A DNA stretch of 64,000 nt from Chinchilla lanigera (GCF_000276665.1 NW_004955416.1:5592446-5656445), one strand, 5' to 3'; shown: positions 43,260 to 55,479, counted from the first letter of the stretch. Translations and numbers: made by a program. The notes: generated from the sequence alone by a model not told the origin.

Positions 43260-46251
43260 CACATTCTTTTTGATCTCTGCTTCCATTTGCTTTTTCCATT
43301 TTGAGCACAGTGTTAAGTAAATTGTTCACAAAGGATACAGAAAGGATTTTAATTCCTACAAAGAGCTGTGGGCCTCTGTACCTTGCTCGACAGATTAAAC
43401 TCTCACTCTGTCAAACAAGTACATTCTACAAATCCCACAACAATTAAATCTACTTATCTTTGCATAGGCAGCTCAAGGGGGCACACCCCTAGAGTGCGGG
43501 TTGAGGGTGGTTGGATTGGGGCCTGTGTGGGGTAGGTGGAGCAGGATGAGATGCTCCCCGTTACTGTTTGCCCTGTGTGATTTCAGACTTTCTTCCACAG
43601 CTAGGGCGAATGTCTTTAAGCTTCTACCACGTGTTTCCAGGGCCACTCAGTCAAAGAACTGGTAGAAAAGCTCAGCAAGAGTAAGAGCTGTCCAAAGAAG
43701 TGCCTTTGCACAGGACTGTTGGAAATGGGGGCAAAACTGCTAAATAAAAGAATGCAAAAGCAGAAAAGGACCCAGGGTATTTTTAAACTTCTTGCAAATA
43801 GGAGCAAGCCCAAATTTAACACTGGCTGGCTTTTTAATGTGGCTTTCTTCTGTACCCACCTTCCCTTCAAAGGGATGCATTTCCCCCCTCTCTTTGCCAA
43901 AGCACTTGCACGGTTCAGATAACAACTATTCAGCTCCCACAAACAGAGCGAGTTAACACTTGTAAGAGTTACACCCAAGTAACAAAGGAAGCCAAGTTCA
44001 CATAAAACCACACCTCCTTCCCCTCCAGGTGTCAAAGATAACCCTATTCAGGCTGGTCTCTCCGGTCCAGCACAGCCAGGCGGAAGTAAGGGCAGCCTGG
44101 CAGGAAAGAGGAGAGTGAGCTGGGGGTCACTGCTCCTGCACAGTTTCCCCGCTCTCCTCTCTCCAGCTCCTCCATGCATGCAGAGTCAGCCTAATGTGGA
44201 AAGGCAAGGGCAATATGTGATGCCATTTTCTTTCTCGAAAATACCTACTTGGGCAATTTAAACTTCTTTCTTTTTCTCAAAATAGCGCTTAGAACAGGCT
44301 TGCAAGGGGGTGATAAAATGTATTTAGTCCATGGTACAGAAGATACTGCAAGATTGCAACACTATAAATAATTCATGACTGTTGATTTACTACCCCTTTT
44401 GTGGATGTTCTTAACCCTTGAACCAAATGACTGTAGGGGTAATGGGGGATTTGGGGCATTAGTGATTCATGAACAGGAGAAGTGTGGGTGGAGGGTATGC
44501 TCCGGATTCTAAAGTCACATTTGGCTACTAACCCATACATATGGAAAACACAGCTGTCTACACTTCTAAACACACTTAAAATATGAATAAAACACTCTTG
44601 CACTGTTAAATGACCTGTATTTCCATTCTCCTCTGAAGAAAAATGAAGGACCTTTGCTCGAGTGAAAATTGATTTCATATACAATGATCAAACCTCAGGC
44701 AGTCTAGTGCAGCAACCTGCTGCATGCTGGGATAGCTGATTTCCTCATCTGGTGCTATAAGCACGGATGAGGTCAGATCATTAGACTCAGGTCAGAATCT
44801 TGGTGATTCCTACTTGGGTCTGAATCTGTATTCAGCTGATAGTTTAGCTGATATTTAGTCTCTGTCCACAGTATGGGACAGAGACCATACAAGACACATT
44901 CAGACTGTGCTATGAGGATTAGTTTCTAAAACAGCCAACGGCTTGCCTTTAATCCTTGGGACAACTTAGCCCAAAGGCTGGATTAAGAAGGTACTCGAAC
45001 TGTCAGTGTGTGCAAAGCAGTATGCATTGGTTTAGAAGAACCCCAAAGATTAAAAGTAAGCAAGTGAGCCTGTAGAAGCTTCCTTCCTACCCTCGTCTGG
45101 AAGTCATTTTATTGCAGCTTTGTGTTCTGTAGCTGTCAAAACCCCAAATTTAAAACTATTGGCTCAGTGATTAGACTCTGGGTTTTGGGGTCAGGAAGTT
45201 AGCTTGGGGAGGGGTGTGGAGTTTTTCTGTGGCTATCTGAGCGACTGCAGAGCTGTTTGATCTTTGCAGGCATTGAACGTGGTATCTTGCTGCACTCTCC
45301 ATGGCCTTTCATAGGCTCTAGGCCACAGTGGGAGGACGTTTTACCTGTCTTTTAAGAATGTGAGATTGGGTCAGCTATTTGACATTCAGAGAGACAGCAC
45401 CAATGGCTAGATAAGTATCTGATGCAAAACAGGAAGATGAAAGGAGGCCAGGGTGCCACCACGTTCCTTTCTCCCTGGGCCCTGGGAGAAACTGAATGCT
45501 TGTTATTAGTGACCAGGCTATATGTCACACAAGCCCTTGCTACAAAGACGAAGACACTGACAGTTTCAGGAGAAATCTGTAAATAGACCTCAGAGCAACA
45601 CCACTCAATGTCACAGATGTGTAACAGAAGTCTCTGACCCTCTTATCAGCTATTCTAACGGAAATATATGCAGATAAAACATAGTTTGAAAGACTCATCC
45701 AAGGAAAGCAATAGATTAAGTCTCCTAGAAGATGAGAATAAATGCTTCCCTTCCTTAAAATCCAGTGGTGATTTGATAGGCACTCTTTCTCCTGCATTAC
45801 CAAATATTCTTACTCTCCCTACTATAAATATGAGAAGTTTTAGTAAGTTTTTGTTTAAGGAAAATTCCATGGAGTCATCTCAGAGAGGTGGCAAGTAATG
45901 TCCAAGCAGGCCACTGTGGAGGGTAGTTACGTAGAAGAGGAAAGAGACAGAAAGGAAAGCAGGTTCAGCACTCTGAGAAAGAGAGGTGGAGGAGGCCTGT
46001 CAGCAGGACCGAGAAAGCTGGCTTCACAGAGGAGGATGACGCATTCAGATTCCCAGGGGAGAATTTGTTAGGACTTAGTGAAGCAAGAAAACCCTTCTTT
46101 CAACCTCTGGCTGCTTACAGATTTCTAGTTCACAGAAGGAAAAATTAGTCTTCTAGAAAACTAAGGGAGTTGACAGCACAGTTGTACGTGGGATGAAAAG
46201 ACAAAAGCAGGACCTGAATACAGAATTGCAACTCTAAGGATTAGGTTTTTG
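43260..46251. other. Mainly unique sequence
   Basis: No gene or confident repeat over 3 kb. A 139-codon minus frame (43616-44035) and a 103-codon minus frame (44373-44684) have no known domain. The 43,590-44,010 part looks low in repeats and possibly conserved. A short MIR-like piece may lie near 45,165-45,215 ('gattagactctgggttttgg'). Confidence 0.45.
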
Positions 46252-46316
46252 ACAAGTGCCATTCAGTAGAAATGAAATGCAATCCACATATGTATATGTA
46301 ATTAAATTACTCTTTA

Positions 46317-46389
46317 GGGGCAGGGATATAGCTTATCAGCACAAGCACCTGCCTAGCAAGAGCAAGGTCTGGAGTTCAATTCCCAATAC

Positions 46390-46424
<35 letters not shown>
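46317..46424 (+). mobile_element. ID SINE inside hAT element
   Basis: 'ggggcagggatatagcttat', 'caagcacctgcctagcaaga' and 'ggagttcaattcccaatacc' then an unbroken run of 34 A. An imperfect 11-bp target duplication AAATTACTCTT/AAATTACTTTT flanks it. The long pure A tail suggests a recent insertion, although the body has several changes. Confidence 0.93.
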
Positions 46425-46426
<2 letters not shown>

Positions 46427-46598
46427 ACTTTTCAGTAGCCACATTAAGAAAGGTAAGAAGAAACAGCTACAATTAATTCTGTGAATATATTTTATTTAGC
46501 CCATTATGTCCAAAACATTAACATTTCCACATATTATTAATGTAAGTATTACTAATACAGTGTTTACATTGACAATATTGAATTAATTAAAATTAGAT

Positions 46599-46644
46599 CC
46601 CGGTACCAGAGAAAAACCAAAAATAAAATAAAATAAAATAAAAT
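46599..46644 (+). mobile_element. 46-bp insertion made only of an ID 3' end and tail
   Basis: The insert is 'cccggtaccagagaaaaacc' followed by an (AAAAT)n-like tail. It equals the last ~20 bases of the young ID family. The perfect 10-bp duplication AAAATTAGAT brackets it (46589-46598, 46645-46654), which shows it is a true target-primed insertion and not a deletion remnant. No A or B box is present. Confidence 0.9.
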
Positions 46645-46989
46645 AAAATTAGATATAATTAAAAATTTAGTCCCTTAGCTGTGTATACAAGTGCTTAATA
46701 ACTCGTATGGTTCATAGCTACCATGGTGGAGAGGAGACTGTGGGTCTAGAAGAAGGGCCATGCATGTATGCAACCTTTGTAGCACTTTAAATTTGGATCC
46801 AGACAACTGCATTACCAGAAAATATATGTTTTCAGTGAATTTGAGAGTCTATGCTTTCTTCTAACACTTAGCTGTGTGCACCTGAGCAACCTCGTGTGTG
46901 GGACTGTAGTATCCAAGGTGGAGAAACTGCACCTTTCAGAAGATGATTAAAACATGGGAATGGATCACAGCCCGCTGTTTCCGTCTTCA

Positions 46990-47430
46990 TCAGTTAGGAT
47001 AGACTGTGTTTTTGTCCCAGTAATGGACAACCTCTAAATATTTGTGGCTTTAGCCAATAAAAGCTTATTTCTCACTCATGCTATGTGCCCTGGATTGGTG
47101 AAAGGGAGGACTTGGGGAGATAAAGAGATTCTGCTCTTAGTCCTGGCTCCATGGCTCAATCACTCAGACACTTGCTAGCTGAAACCTTGCTGATTGCAAA
47201 GACAGAGGACAAGGATGCTCTGGATCATCTCACAACCAAATGATAGACCTGTAATTAACCTTACTCGCTTCCTATCATTAGTAAGAACTAGTCTCATGGC
47301 TTCACCCGATCTGAGGCTGAATAGGACATGCAATCCTACAATGTACCAAAAGATAGGCGAGTGGTAGAAAGCCCAGGGAATGCGACTGTTGATTAACTGC
47401 CTCATTGTCTTTTTGACCTTGGCTGACTGT
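46990..47430. repeat. Unclassified old interspersed repeat (tentative)
   Basis: 'cagtaatggacaacctctaa' followed by 'gtggctttagccaataaaag', 'cttatttctcactcatgcta' and later 'aagaactagtctcatggctt' resemble a mammalian repeat whose consensus reads 'aacaaacaacctccaaaatctcagtggctta' and 'agaactagtcacatggcccc'. I cannot name it with confidence. Confidence 0.5.
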
Positions 47431-48193
47431 TTCAAATTTAACTCAAATTATACCTTGGCTGAAGAATAGAGCTCTATGTTGAGTGTGTTTAAAGAAGTGG
47501 GCCATGCCTATTTTGTTAAGGAAATACTGCCTGTGAATTTGTGCTTTTGAGAGGAATTAGAAAGACACATTTTCCAAGTAGATGAGGTTTCAGTGGAAGA
47601 AAGACAGAGGGAAAAATGTTTTATTTCGTACTCTGGCAAGAAGTCGGGCATGCAGCTTCTCAGTTGGTCTGAGGAGAGCAAGAAATTACCACTCAGATGC
47701 TGGACATTGGACAGAAAGAAAGTACAAAGGAATTTGGGAGCAAATTCGTGTCAAGCATTAGAGAAAGTAAAAATAATCAAGACAAATATATTTTCAAAGG
47801 CAAGGAGTTTGAAAACTTTAATAAAGGGGAAGGAGATTGTTTAAAATGGAAACTATTGCCATGCTTATTTTTGAATCAGAGAATTGTCATTTTTGCAACA
47901 AGAAATATTAACCTCATTTTTTACAGACTTGAAAATTAGGTAAGAGAGGTTGAATTCACTGCCTGGGATTAATCAATTGTAAATCAATAGCCCAGTGGGC
48001 ACTAAGCTCTGGAGTCCAATTATCTGACTAATGGTTGTTCTACCCTGGTAAAAACAATTTCTATATTGGTTGGATCAAAGAGATCCTTATTATTTCCTGT
48101 CTTTGTACTCATTTTTAGCTCTGACTTCTAGTGTAGGTAGATGAAGGTAGGCCTTCATGATCTTTTCTGTAGATGAAAATAAAGCTAGGGACA

Positions 48194-48577
48194 TGTTAAA
48201 GGCTGAATCATGTCCCTTCCAAATGCTTGTGTTGAAGCCCTAACTCTCAGTGTGGTAGTATTTGAAGACAGGACTTTTAAAGAGATAATTGAGGTAAAAT
48301 GATGTCATAACTGGGGCCCTATACTGATGGGACTGGAGTCCTCATAAGAAGAGACCAAAACACCAGAGAGCCTGCCTCCTGTCTCCAGGCCCATAGGGGA
48401 AAGCCCACTTGAGGACACAGTGAGAAGGTTGTCAACTGCAAGCCAGAGAGGGCTCATCTGAAACCAACTGACAGTACAATGGTCTTGGACTTCCAGCCTC
48501 CAAAAGGTGAGAAAATAAATTTCCATTGTTTAAGTCACTTGGTCTGTGGCATTTTGTTACAGCAGTCTAAGACATAC
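48194..48577 (+). mobile_element. MLT1-type MaLR LTR
   Basis: A complete-looking LTR: 'ctgaatcatgtcccttccaa', 'gttgaagccctaactctcag', 'tgtggtagtatttgaagaca', 'cactt gaggacacagtgaga', 'cttggacttccagcctccaa', and the polyadenylation region 'gaaaataaatttccattgtt' with end 'ttgttacagcagtctaagac'. It is a solo LTR, old (shared across placental mammals), and has no internal region. Confidence 0.93.
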
Positions 48578-48689
48578 AGGGCCTGTCCCATGCTTTTTTC
48601 CTATAGTAATGTAAAATGTCTTACCAAGACACAGAGGTAGAATATTTCACAAATGTCTTTGATTATTACTTGAATTCAATAAGACCAAT

Positions 48690-48930
48690 ATTTTTGGTTG
48701 GCATGATATTACAGGAGATGCCAAAAAGGCACATGAAGCATGATAAGACACTGCCTTCAAGAAGCAGATAGATGGACATATGGAATTCTCCACAGTGAAA
48801 ATCCCTGTGGACTATAAACAATTTGTTGGCCCAGTTGAAAGTGAATTCTGATTGGGAGGTTGAAATGCTTCACAGAGGAACCAAAAGTGCTTGGGAAAGG
48901 CTTCTTCCTTCAATTTTCTCATCTCAGGTA
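48690..48930 (-). repeat. L2-like fragment, antisense (tentative)
   Basis: 'aagacactgccttcaagaag' then 'gaggttgaaatgcttcacag' and 'aggcttcttccttcaatttt' weakly follow antisense L2 ('ggtccctgcccttaaggagctcacaatctag...ggaaggcttcct'). Confidence 0.4.
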
Positions 48931-48932
48931 CC

Positions 48933-49340
48933 TGTATTGGTCAGTTTTTCATTGCTATGATCAAGTTACATGAGAAAAATAACTGAAAGGGGAATATGGG
49001 GTTTTTTGGCTCACGATTTCAGAGGTTTCAGTCCATGGTTAGCCAGCTTCAAAGCGGAAACATCATGACAGAAGGGTGTGGTAGAGGAAAGGTGCTCACC
49101 TCATGGCAGCCAGAAAGCAGAGAGAAAGGGAAAGTACCCAAGAAGAGATACACACCCTCCAAAGGCACAATTCTGGTGACCTACCACCTCCAACAAGGCC
49201 CTACTTCCTCAGAGCCCATCCAGCTGTGAACTCATCAATGCATTATTCCACAGATGAGTTTAGCACCTTCATCATCCAACTGTCTTCCTCTGAACACATG
49301 AGACTTTGGGGGGGGGATATTTTAAATCTATATCATAACA
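48933..49340 (-). mobile_element. MaLR solo LTR, antisense, with 5-bp TSD
   Basis: The plus strand starts 'tgtattggtcagtttttcat', passes 'atttcagaggtttcagtcca', 'cacctcatggcagccagaaa' and 'caaggccctacttcctcaga', and ends 'tctatatcataaca'. This is the complement of a MaLR LTR. A perfect 5-bp target duplication GTACC flanks it (48928-48932, 49341-49345). This LTR type differs from the MLT1 element 355 bases away. Confidence 0.93.
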
Positions 49341-49439
49341 GTACCATTTCTATTTGATTTGTTTATATACCATCTACACATACATACTATTTCTCAGTGA
49401 AATCAGTATGAACATATTTACTAACGAAAAGAAACTTAA

Positions 49440-49625
49440 CATTCATTGAAACAACTATATGTAAGCCCTTACATATTTTACTTTTTAGAAACCTACACCT
49501 TAATTTGATATTTTTATGTCCACTTGGCAGATGCAGAAATGGCTTTAGATAGCTTGCCTAAGATGGAAAGCTAACCCAGTTCAGTTTTACCACACCCAGC
49601 CGCACAGCCTGTACTTTCTAGTCCC
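49440..49625 (-). repeat. MIR SINE, antisense
   Basis: 'tttttatgtccacttggcag' then 'atgcagaaatggctttagat' and 'agcttgcctaagatggaaag' matches antisense MIR ('tatccccattttacagatgaggaaactgaggc...ttgcccaaggtcac'). Confidence 0.7.
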
Positions 49626-50369
49626 CTGTTTGCTAACTTCTTTCAAGGACTTTCTGCTCAGCAACAAAGAATAACTGATGCTGCCCAATAAAAATTCACC
49701 ACACTTTTAAGCTTTTGTATCTCCTGCTTGCAAAACCTGTAAAACTAAGCCCAAAGCCAGCTCTGGGCTGATGCTTTGGGAATGATCCCCCATCAGCCCA
49801 TCAACATAATAAAGTTGATTGCCTTCCAACTCCTTGGTGCAGAGCATTTTCCATTCTGTTTGGTACCGGGTTTTGTAACACTGTCAGTCATCATCTACAA
49901 TTTCCTTGTGCACAGGAAGGGACTCAGGTACTTCTGTCTCTCAGTAGACCAGCTCTGAAAGCTCTTAGCTAGGAGCTAATGCTGAGACTCCAGACCAGGA
50001 ATGTTACTTGGTAATAAATTGAACAGAGAGTGCAATATCTGAGTTTCTATCAGGGAAGGGATACTAAATCAAATATAACTTCCCAAAATTTGGGTTTTGT
50101 TTTATTTTCTGTCAATTCATCAGGTGAGATATTCTGTACTGCAGGAGAAGCTGGGGTAGAAGAGAAAGTAAGAAGGAGGGGATATCAACAGCACAAGAAT
50201 AGTGTGTTCAGGTTATCTCTGGTTTAGTCAGTCCAGACTGTGTGAGTCTAACTGATGAGCTTCGTGGTGGGCTGCATGATCTTATTTTGTCCTAATACGG
50301 TGTTAGGTTACTAGTTGATTTTAAAATTTTTAAAATTTCTATTACAACAGCAGTTGGAAGGAACTTCCT

Positions 50370-50520
50370 AGCGGTGACAAGGAGTTGGTCTTGTCCTGGT
50401 TGTTTCTGCTTATCATGATATGTGAATGTGAGCAAGACACTTTACTCATCTGTACATGTAGAGAAAAATCCCACCTGCTTTGTAAGCTTGTTTTGAGGAT
50501 TGCTGTGAAAAATATAACAC
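50370..50520 (+). repeat. MIR SINE
   Basis: 'tgtgaatgtgagcaagacac', 'tttactcatctgtacatgta' and 'aagcttgttttgaggattgc' match the MIR central and 3' portions. Confidence 0.7.
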
Positions 50521-51469
50521 AGTTATACCCTATCATAACAAATTGCTTGTCTTTTCAAAATGCTCTCCATTCCTTTGCTGTACTGCCCTTGGAATATGTA
50601 GCAGTTAAATTTCTCTCCAGAGGAAATATGCTACCCCAATTCCCAGGAATGAAACTCCCGCACTCCAGACCCTCCAACCTCACCCTATGTTTCTTTTCAT
50701 CTGCCTGTTTATATGTATTCTTTAAATCATCCTACATGATTAGCTGGTAAAATGAGGTTGTTTCCCTCGTTCTGTGAGTCATGGGTTTACCCATTTTTAA
50801 CCTTAGTTAACTTGCTAGAGTTAGGTCATGGGAACCCAAACAGTCACCCCACCTCCTGCCTTTACGTTAAACTAACTGTAGCTTATTGGTCAATAGCTCC
50901 AAAGTCCTGGCTTGCAGATGATATCAGAAGTAGCAACCTAACTTACAGGATCTGATGCTATCTTCAGGTAGTTAGTTTCCACTGGGAATTCCTTATTTGT
51001 AGGTGGGGAGAAATCCTCACAGATTTTGGGTGTTGTCAAAGTACATGAGAAACTGAGCTTATTTTTCTTTAATATCTTCAGAGTTAGTCTCTGGGAAAAG
51101 ATTTTGACAAGAGAATCTCTCACAGAGCCATAGAACAATATAGACAGGTAGTACTTGCAGCAGATAAGCCAGGGTGCACTGTCAATTTCAGAAAATGTTT
51201 GCAGACTTGAAGTAATTAAATTCTGGAATTTTCTGTGTGCTCTCTAAGTAATCTACTGACATCTACAGGTCTTGGAATAGGAACAATGGCTTTACATCCT
51301 GCATGAAGCCTCTGCACAGAACTCTTGACTGAATTAATGAGAACTGATCTTTTACTGAAATTTCTAGAAATAGTCTTGTTTTATATATACAGCAGGATTT
51401 CTCACTCAAGAGTGCATGGTAGAAACAGCTAAACATTTTTTCTAAACATAAATGTCCAGATTTAGAGAT
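50521..51469. other. Unique sequence, nothing recognised
   Basis: Small frames up to 67 codons without motifs. No clear repeat. Confidence 0.45.
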
Positions 51470-51562
51470 TTTTATGTAATTGGCCTTCAGGTTGGGTATT
51501 ATTATTATTTTTTAAAGATCTCCAGGTGATTCTAACATGAGGCCAGGCTGCGAACCACTTAC
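51470..51562 (+). repeat. MER5-type element right end
   Basis: 'cttcaggttgggtattatta', 'aaagatctccaggtgattct' and 'acatgaggccaggctgcgaa' with terminal 'ccact' match MER5B/A ends ('aaagctccccaggtgattctaatgtgcagcc...gaaccactg'). Confidence 0.75.
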
Positions 51563-52559
51563 ATATAAGAAAAACAACAACAAAATGTCAGTCACTGATT
51601 CAGTCAAAATTTAAAGCAAGGAAGAGAAGCATGAGAGATATTAAGGTGGGAATTTAAATGTAATCTCTTTGTAAATCATGACTTTCTTTGTATAGGCAAT
51701 GACGTGAGCCAGGAGCTAAAGCCATCAGCTTCCTCAACTATAAATAAATAAATGCATTTGCTTTCCTGTACTTCCCAAACTCTCCTAGCTGGACTTGCGG
51801 GGAGAGCCACTTGGATAACATCGGCGCTTTGCACCTTTTCTTTGTTTCTAATATCCTTTTCCATTCCCTTTTGGAACACATTCAATGGCTTGCTCCTCAT
51901 GGTAAGCTTCCTTTAGCAGGGTGAATTCATGCAAACCAAACAGCTCTGGACAGCCTCGGACATCTTTGCATGTGCTCAGAGCTATAGTTTTGGGTTTTTT
52001 TTGTCAAGTATCCTAGCATAAGGGCGATACCTGATATATATATATATATTTTTTCTCTTTTTTAATTGTAGGAAAGGGCCACAGAATTCTGGATGAATGC
52101 TCAGGGCACCATGGTTTGCCTAAATATATATGCACACACATGAACATCTCAGTTGTTCATGAATTCTCATCAAGAACAGAACAATTTAAAAATTTAAATG
52201 CCATCGACACCCCAGCTGAAGAGTAATTGTATGGCATAATTATAATGCATTGCATAATTTGGGTAAGCTTTTGTTCTCATTGTCATTATCCTCTGAGAGT
52301 TCCTTTTTCACCTCCCCCTTCCCACACTGACTGAATCAAGGCTGCTTTTTCTTCAGAGAATAAAAATGATGCTTTAAGATAAGGTGCAGAAGAAGTGATG
52401 GGTGGGAGAGAAATTTAGTGTATGACTCACCTCTTTATTGTGGTAAAGGTAATTTTTAACTGTTACTGTAAGATCTTTCTACCTAGGATTTCATAGGGGT
52501 TGAGAGAAGTCAGTGGAGGAGCAGAACTGTATGCATCAGAAGTCCCTGAAAGAGGACAA
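51563..52559. other. Unique sequence, AT-rich in part
   Basis: Holds short (TA)n at 52,033-52,050 and a patch of AT-rich, homeobox-like motifs at 52,180-52,275 ('gtaattgtatggcataatta'). No gene or named repeat recognised. Confidence 0.4.
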
Positions 52560-52630
52560 GTTCACTAATTGGTTCATAACCTTGGGGAAGTCACAGAATC
52601 CCGAGTCTCAGCTGCTGTCTTTACAATGAC
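52560..52630 (+). repeat. MIR core fragment (tentative)
   Basis: 'ggttcataaccttggggaag' then 'tcacagaatcccgagtctca' resembles MIR 'gtgtgaccttgggcaagttacttaacctctctgagcctca'. Confidence 0.5.
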
Positions 52631-54588
52631 ACTAGACCACATGACCCTTAAGCTCTTAAATCGTGGACTCCTATCATTGAGGAGCATAGTGCAGAAGGAA
52701 GATGAGAAAATGAATAGAAGCCACATATCTGATAAAGATTCTGTGGATCTCAGAAAGATGAAACAGTCTGATTCACTTTGGATTTAATGTTTTAATAATT
52801 GGGATAAAAGCTTTTAGAACGGTAATATTACCAAAACCCTTGGAAAAGCTGCTAGTTTTTCTCTACCTAAAAGTGCCCAATTTTACTATCTGGCTACAAT
52901 CCATAGCCTTTAAACATAACAGGAGAAGAATAAAGGAATCAAAATATGCTATCCATTGTGGGGCACCCTATATAGGAACTTGTTCAGCACGAATCATGTG
53001 CCAGGAACACCTAAACTTCTCTTTTTTTTCATTAATTACTGGATACTGAAGGCATGATTTTTTTCCACGTATCATAAAATTAGGAAAGCACACAGCATTG
53101 TTTTAAAGGCTCTTGGGATGCCAGGGACTGCCACTGACCCTTAGAAATCATTTTAAGCATACATATGTATGGATGAAATGTCACTAGTACAGGAAATTTC
53201 AAAATGACAAACAGCAATCTGTATTTGACTCTTTCCTATTCTTAGCTCTCTACTTCTAACGATTTATAATTGTAGCTGTTCTGCTGGTTGCCTCTAAAAC
53301 TGAATAATGTACGGATGGCTTTGTTTCTTAATTTCTTCACTTTCATTCTGTCTTCTTGCCATCAGAAGGTGAGGATTTAGATTCTTCTCACTATCTCCCT
53401 ATACTTCATGCCTTTTCCAATTTTTGATAATAATGTTATTGATTTTCATTCTTCTCGTCATTACTTTTGAAAGTTCAAATACAATAATTTGATTTCTTTC
53501 TTGTTCTAGGAGACCACAGGCTCCTTAAATGGCCTTATGCTATTAAATTTTCTGGCTAGTCCTTGCCCAGGCCCTACTTGTTCCCCTCCCTCTGCTGTTA
53601 ATCTGTGTTTAACCCTCCCTCTCGTCCAGTATTTTAAAATATCATTATCATTGAAATTGTTGGCTAACACTAATATAATATTAGTTCTTATGTGTTCACG
53701 TGTGTGTTTTATAGCATAACCTATGCCGGTCCTAACTTTTTCCCTGAACTGGTATTTCTTTATCTACCTACTGAAGCTTTATAGGCAGAATTCTGTACCT
53801 AAGACTGTTCAGTACATCCTGCTGGTTAAAATAACTAAAGAGACACATTCTCATTACTGTTGACAATTTGAAGTGTCAAGCTGAAGTCACGAGAAAATGA
53901 GCTGCTTCCCAGCTTGGGAGAGCACTTCTGTGCACCCGAGGGAGTGTTAATTAGCTGATCCCTACATCACCCCTGACAGTTAACACCTTTCCTGGCAGTA
54001 AACCAAGTAGTAAGTTAGCATTAAGGTTTGCAAGGATCTGATAAAGACCAGGTGTTTTCTATACACTTTTAAAATGTGTATTTGTGTGTTTGTGTTGTGC
54101 AGCCAACCTGATGGTTCCTGGTTTCTGTTTTCTTCATCCAGTAGAGGGGGCACCAATAGAAGGGGCTATTCTTGGGGCAGAGGGAACGTTGCTTGTGGTA
54201 CCTTCCTCGGGTTCCATCCTTGAGCAGTCAGATGGTGAGGAGGCAAATGGAGAGACTGGAAGATCGGAATCTTCTGAGATGCAGGCACCCTCAGGCTGGT
54301 ACCGCTGGCTCTGTCTGATCTCTTGAGCTCTCTGTTTATTAGCTTTTACATGTTTTTTTTGCTAAGGTTTGTGATGATGAATTGAAAACATAGAGCTTCA
54401 AATATCTCTTTAAAACCATCAGTTATCCAATTTAATTGGGCATAATCCTGTTTTTGAATAGTGGCGATCTATTTGGTTAACAGAAAGTATCCCATTTTCT
54501 GACGATGACATGATCATACATTTTATTTGTAGATTCAAAAAGGAGGTTGTTTTCTCCTTCTACTCACCTTTTAATTCGCTGTTTTCAG
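52631..54588. other. Unique sequence, nothing recognised
   Basis: No confident gene or repeat over about 2 kb. The 53,880-54,060 part ('gggagtgttaattagctgat') is homeobox-motif bearing. An 80-codon plus frame (54084-54326) follows a splice-acceptor-like 'tgtgttgtgcag' but shows no known domain. Confidence 0.4.
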
Positions 54589-54685
54589 GCCAGGCATAAA
54601 GAAGATCCACACTGCTCTTTGGTGATCCCGTATCAGCACCCGATCACCGCCACCCCATCCCCCAACAATGGCTCAGTTCAGAGAG
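54589..54685 (+). other. Possible exon (unconfirmed)
   Basis: The left boundary is a strong-looking acceptor: a pyrimidine-rich stretch ending 'attcgctgttttcag'. The segment is open in the frame continuing ARHKEDPHC, then SLVIPYQHPITATPSPNNGS and VQR, and keeps several CpGs. A weak donor 'gagaggtatag' follows at about 54,685, or a second at 54,730 ('cttcaaggtgata'). I do not recognise the protein, and a chance frame is at least as likely. Confidence 0.25.
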
Positions 54686-54739
54686 GTATAGGAGAGGGCT
54701 GGCCACTCAGAGGAGGAACTTACACTTCAAGGTGATACG

Positions 54740-55479
54740 TACCTCTTCCCCACCGTAGCTGAAAGCACCTCCCGTGCACTGCATGCCATTTTGCTGGACA
54801 AATAAAGGCTGGCTCTATGCATCTAGGGTGGGACAGAGGGCAGAGGATAAAAACAGGGGTCTATCTAGGGCTTAGCCAGTGAGACCACAGCTCTAAACTA
54901 CACAAAAGGGATCTGGCTATCACTAGCAGAGGGGCTTTCTGGACATACACAGTGTTTTTAGAGTCCATAACTGCCCATTCCAAAGCCTTTTTAGCTAAGT
55001 GTCAGAGAAGACATGTGTGGGAGGTGATTTGGTCCAAGTTTTCAGCGGCCTCAGGAAAATGGGCCACAGCCTCCGTTCACTATGAAGAGCCTCCTTTAGC
55101 GTCTGGCTGAGGGAGACAAGGACTTCCCACACACCTTCACATGGACTTACAGAGACAGAAATTAGTATTTATTGATATCTGATTTGCTGGCCGCCTGCTT
55201 TAATAATTTGCCTGAAATTCAAACACAACAAAGGAGGGGCTAGTCTATACGAGGGCTAGTAGATTTTTTGTACCAGACCCCATAGCCCTCGTGAAAAGAG
55301 AAGACCACTTCCCTCACTGCTGGCTATTTGGCCCTCTGTCCACACTGCTGTGAAAGTAGTGTGTGCTGGGAGGAAGTTATAAGAGATCAATGCCTTTGGC
55401 TGTACACTCCCTGCTCCCACAGCGAGTACCCAGGATGCCTTAAAAATAATCTCTTCTTTTCACATGGAGTGGATTTGCA
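54740..55479. other. Unique sequence, nothing recognised
   Basis: No gene or named repeat seen. Confidence 0.4.

Larger units (their letters stand above)
46252..46735 (+). repeat. hAT-type DNA transposon fossil with two ID-derived insertions
   Basis: Left end 'gccattcagtagaaatgaaa', then 'cagtagccacattaagaaag', 'gtaagaagaaacagctacaa', 'atattttatttagcccatta' and 'acaagtgcttaataactcgt', and right end 'catagctaccatggtgga'. This is a common Charlie-type element whose ends read 'cagtgctgtccaatagaa' and 'tggctaccatattggaca'. I leave the subfamily unnamed. Two insertions at 46,317 and 46,599 split it in three. Confidence 0.78.

Noticed and set aside
54589..54735. Calling this segment a definite coding exon of a named gene
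   Set aside because: I do not recognise the peptide and the donor site is weak, so it is kept only as a finding.
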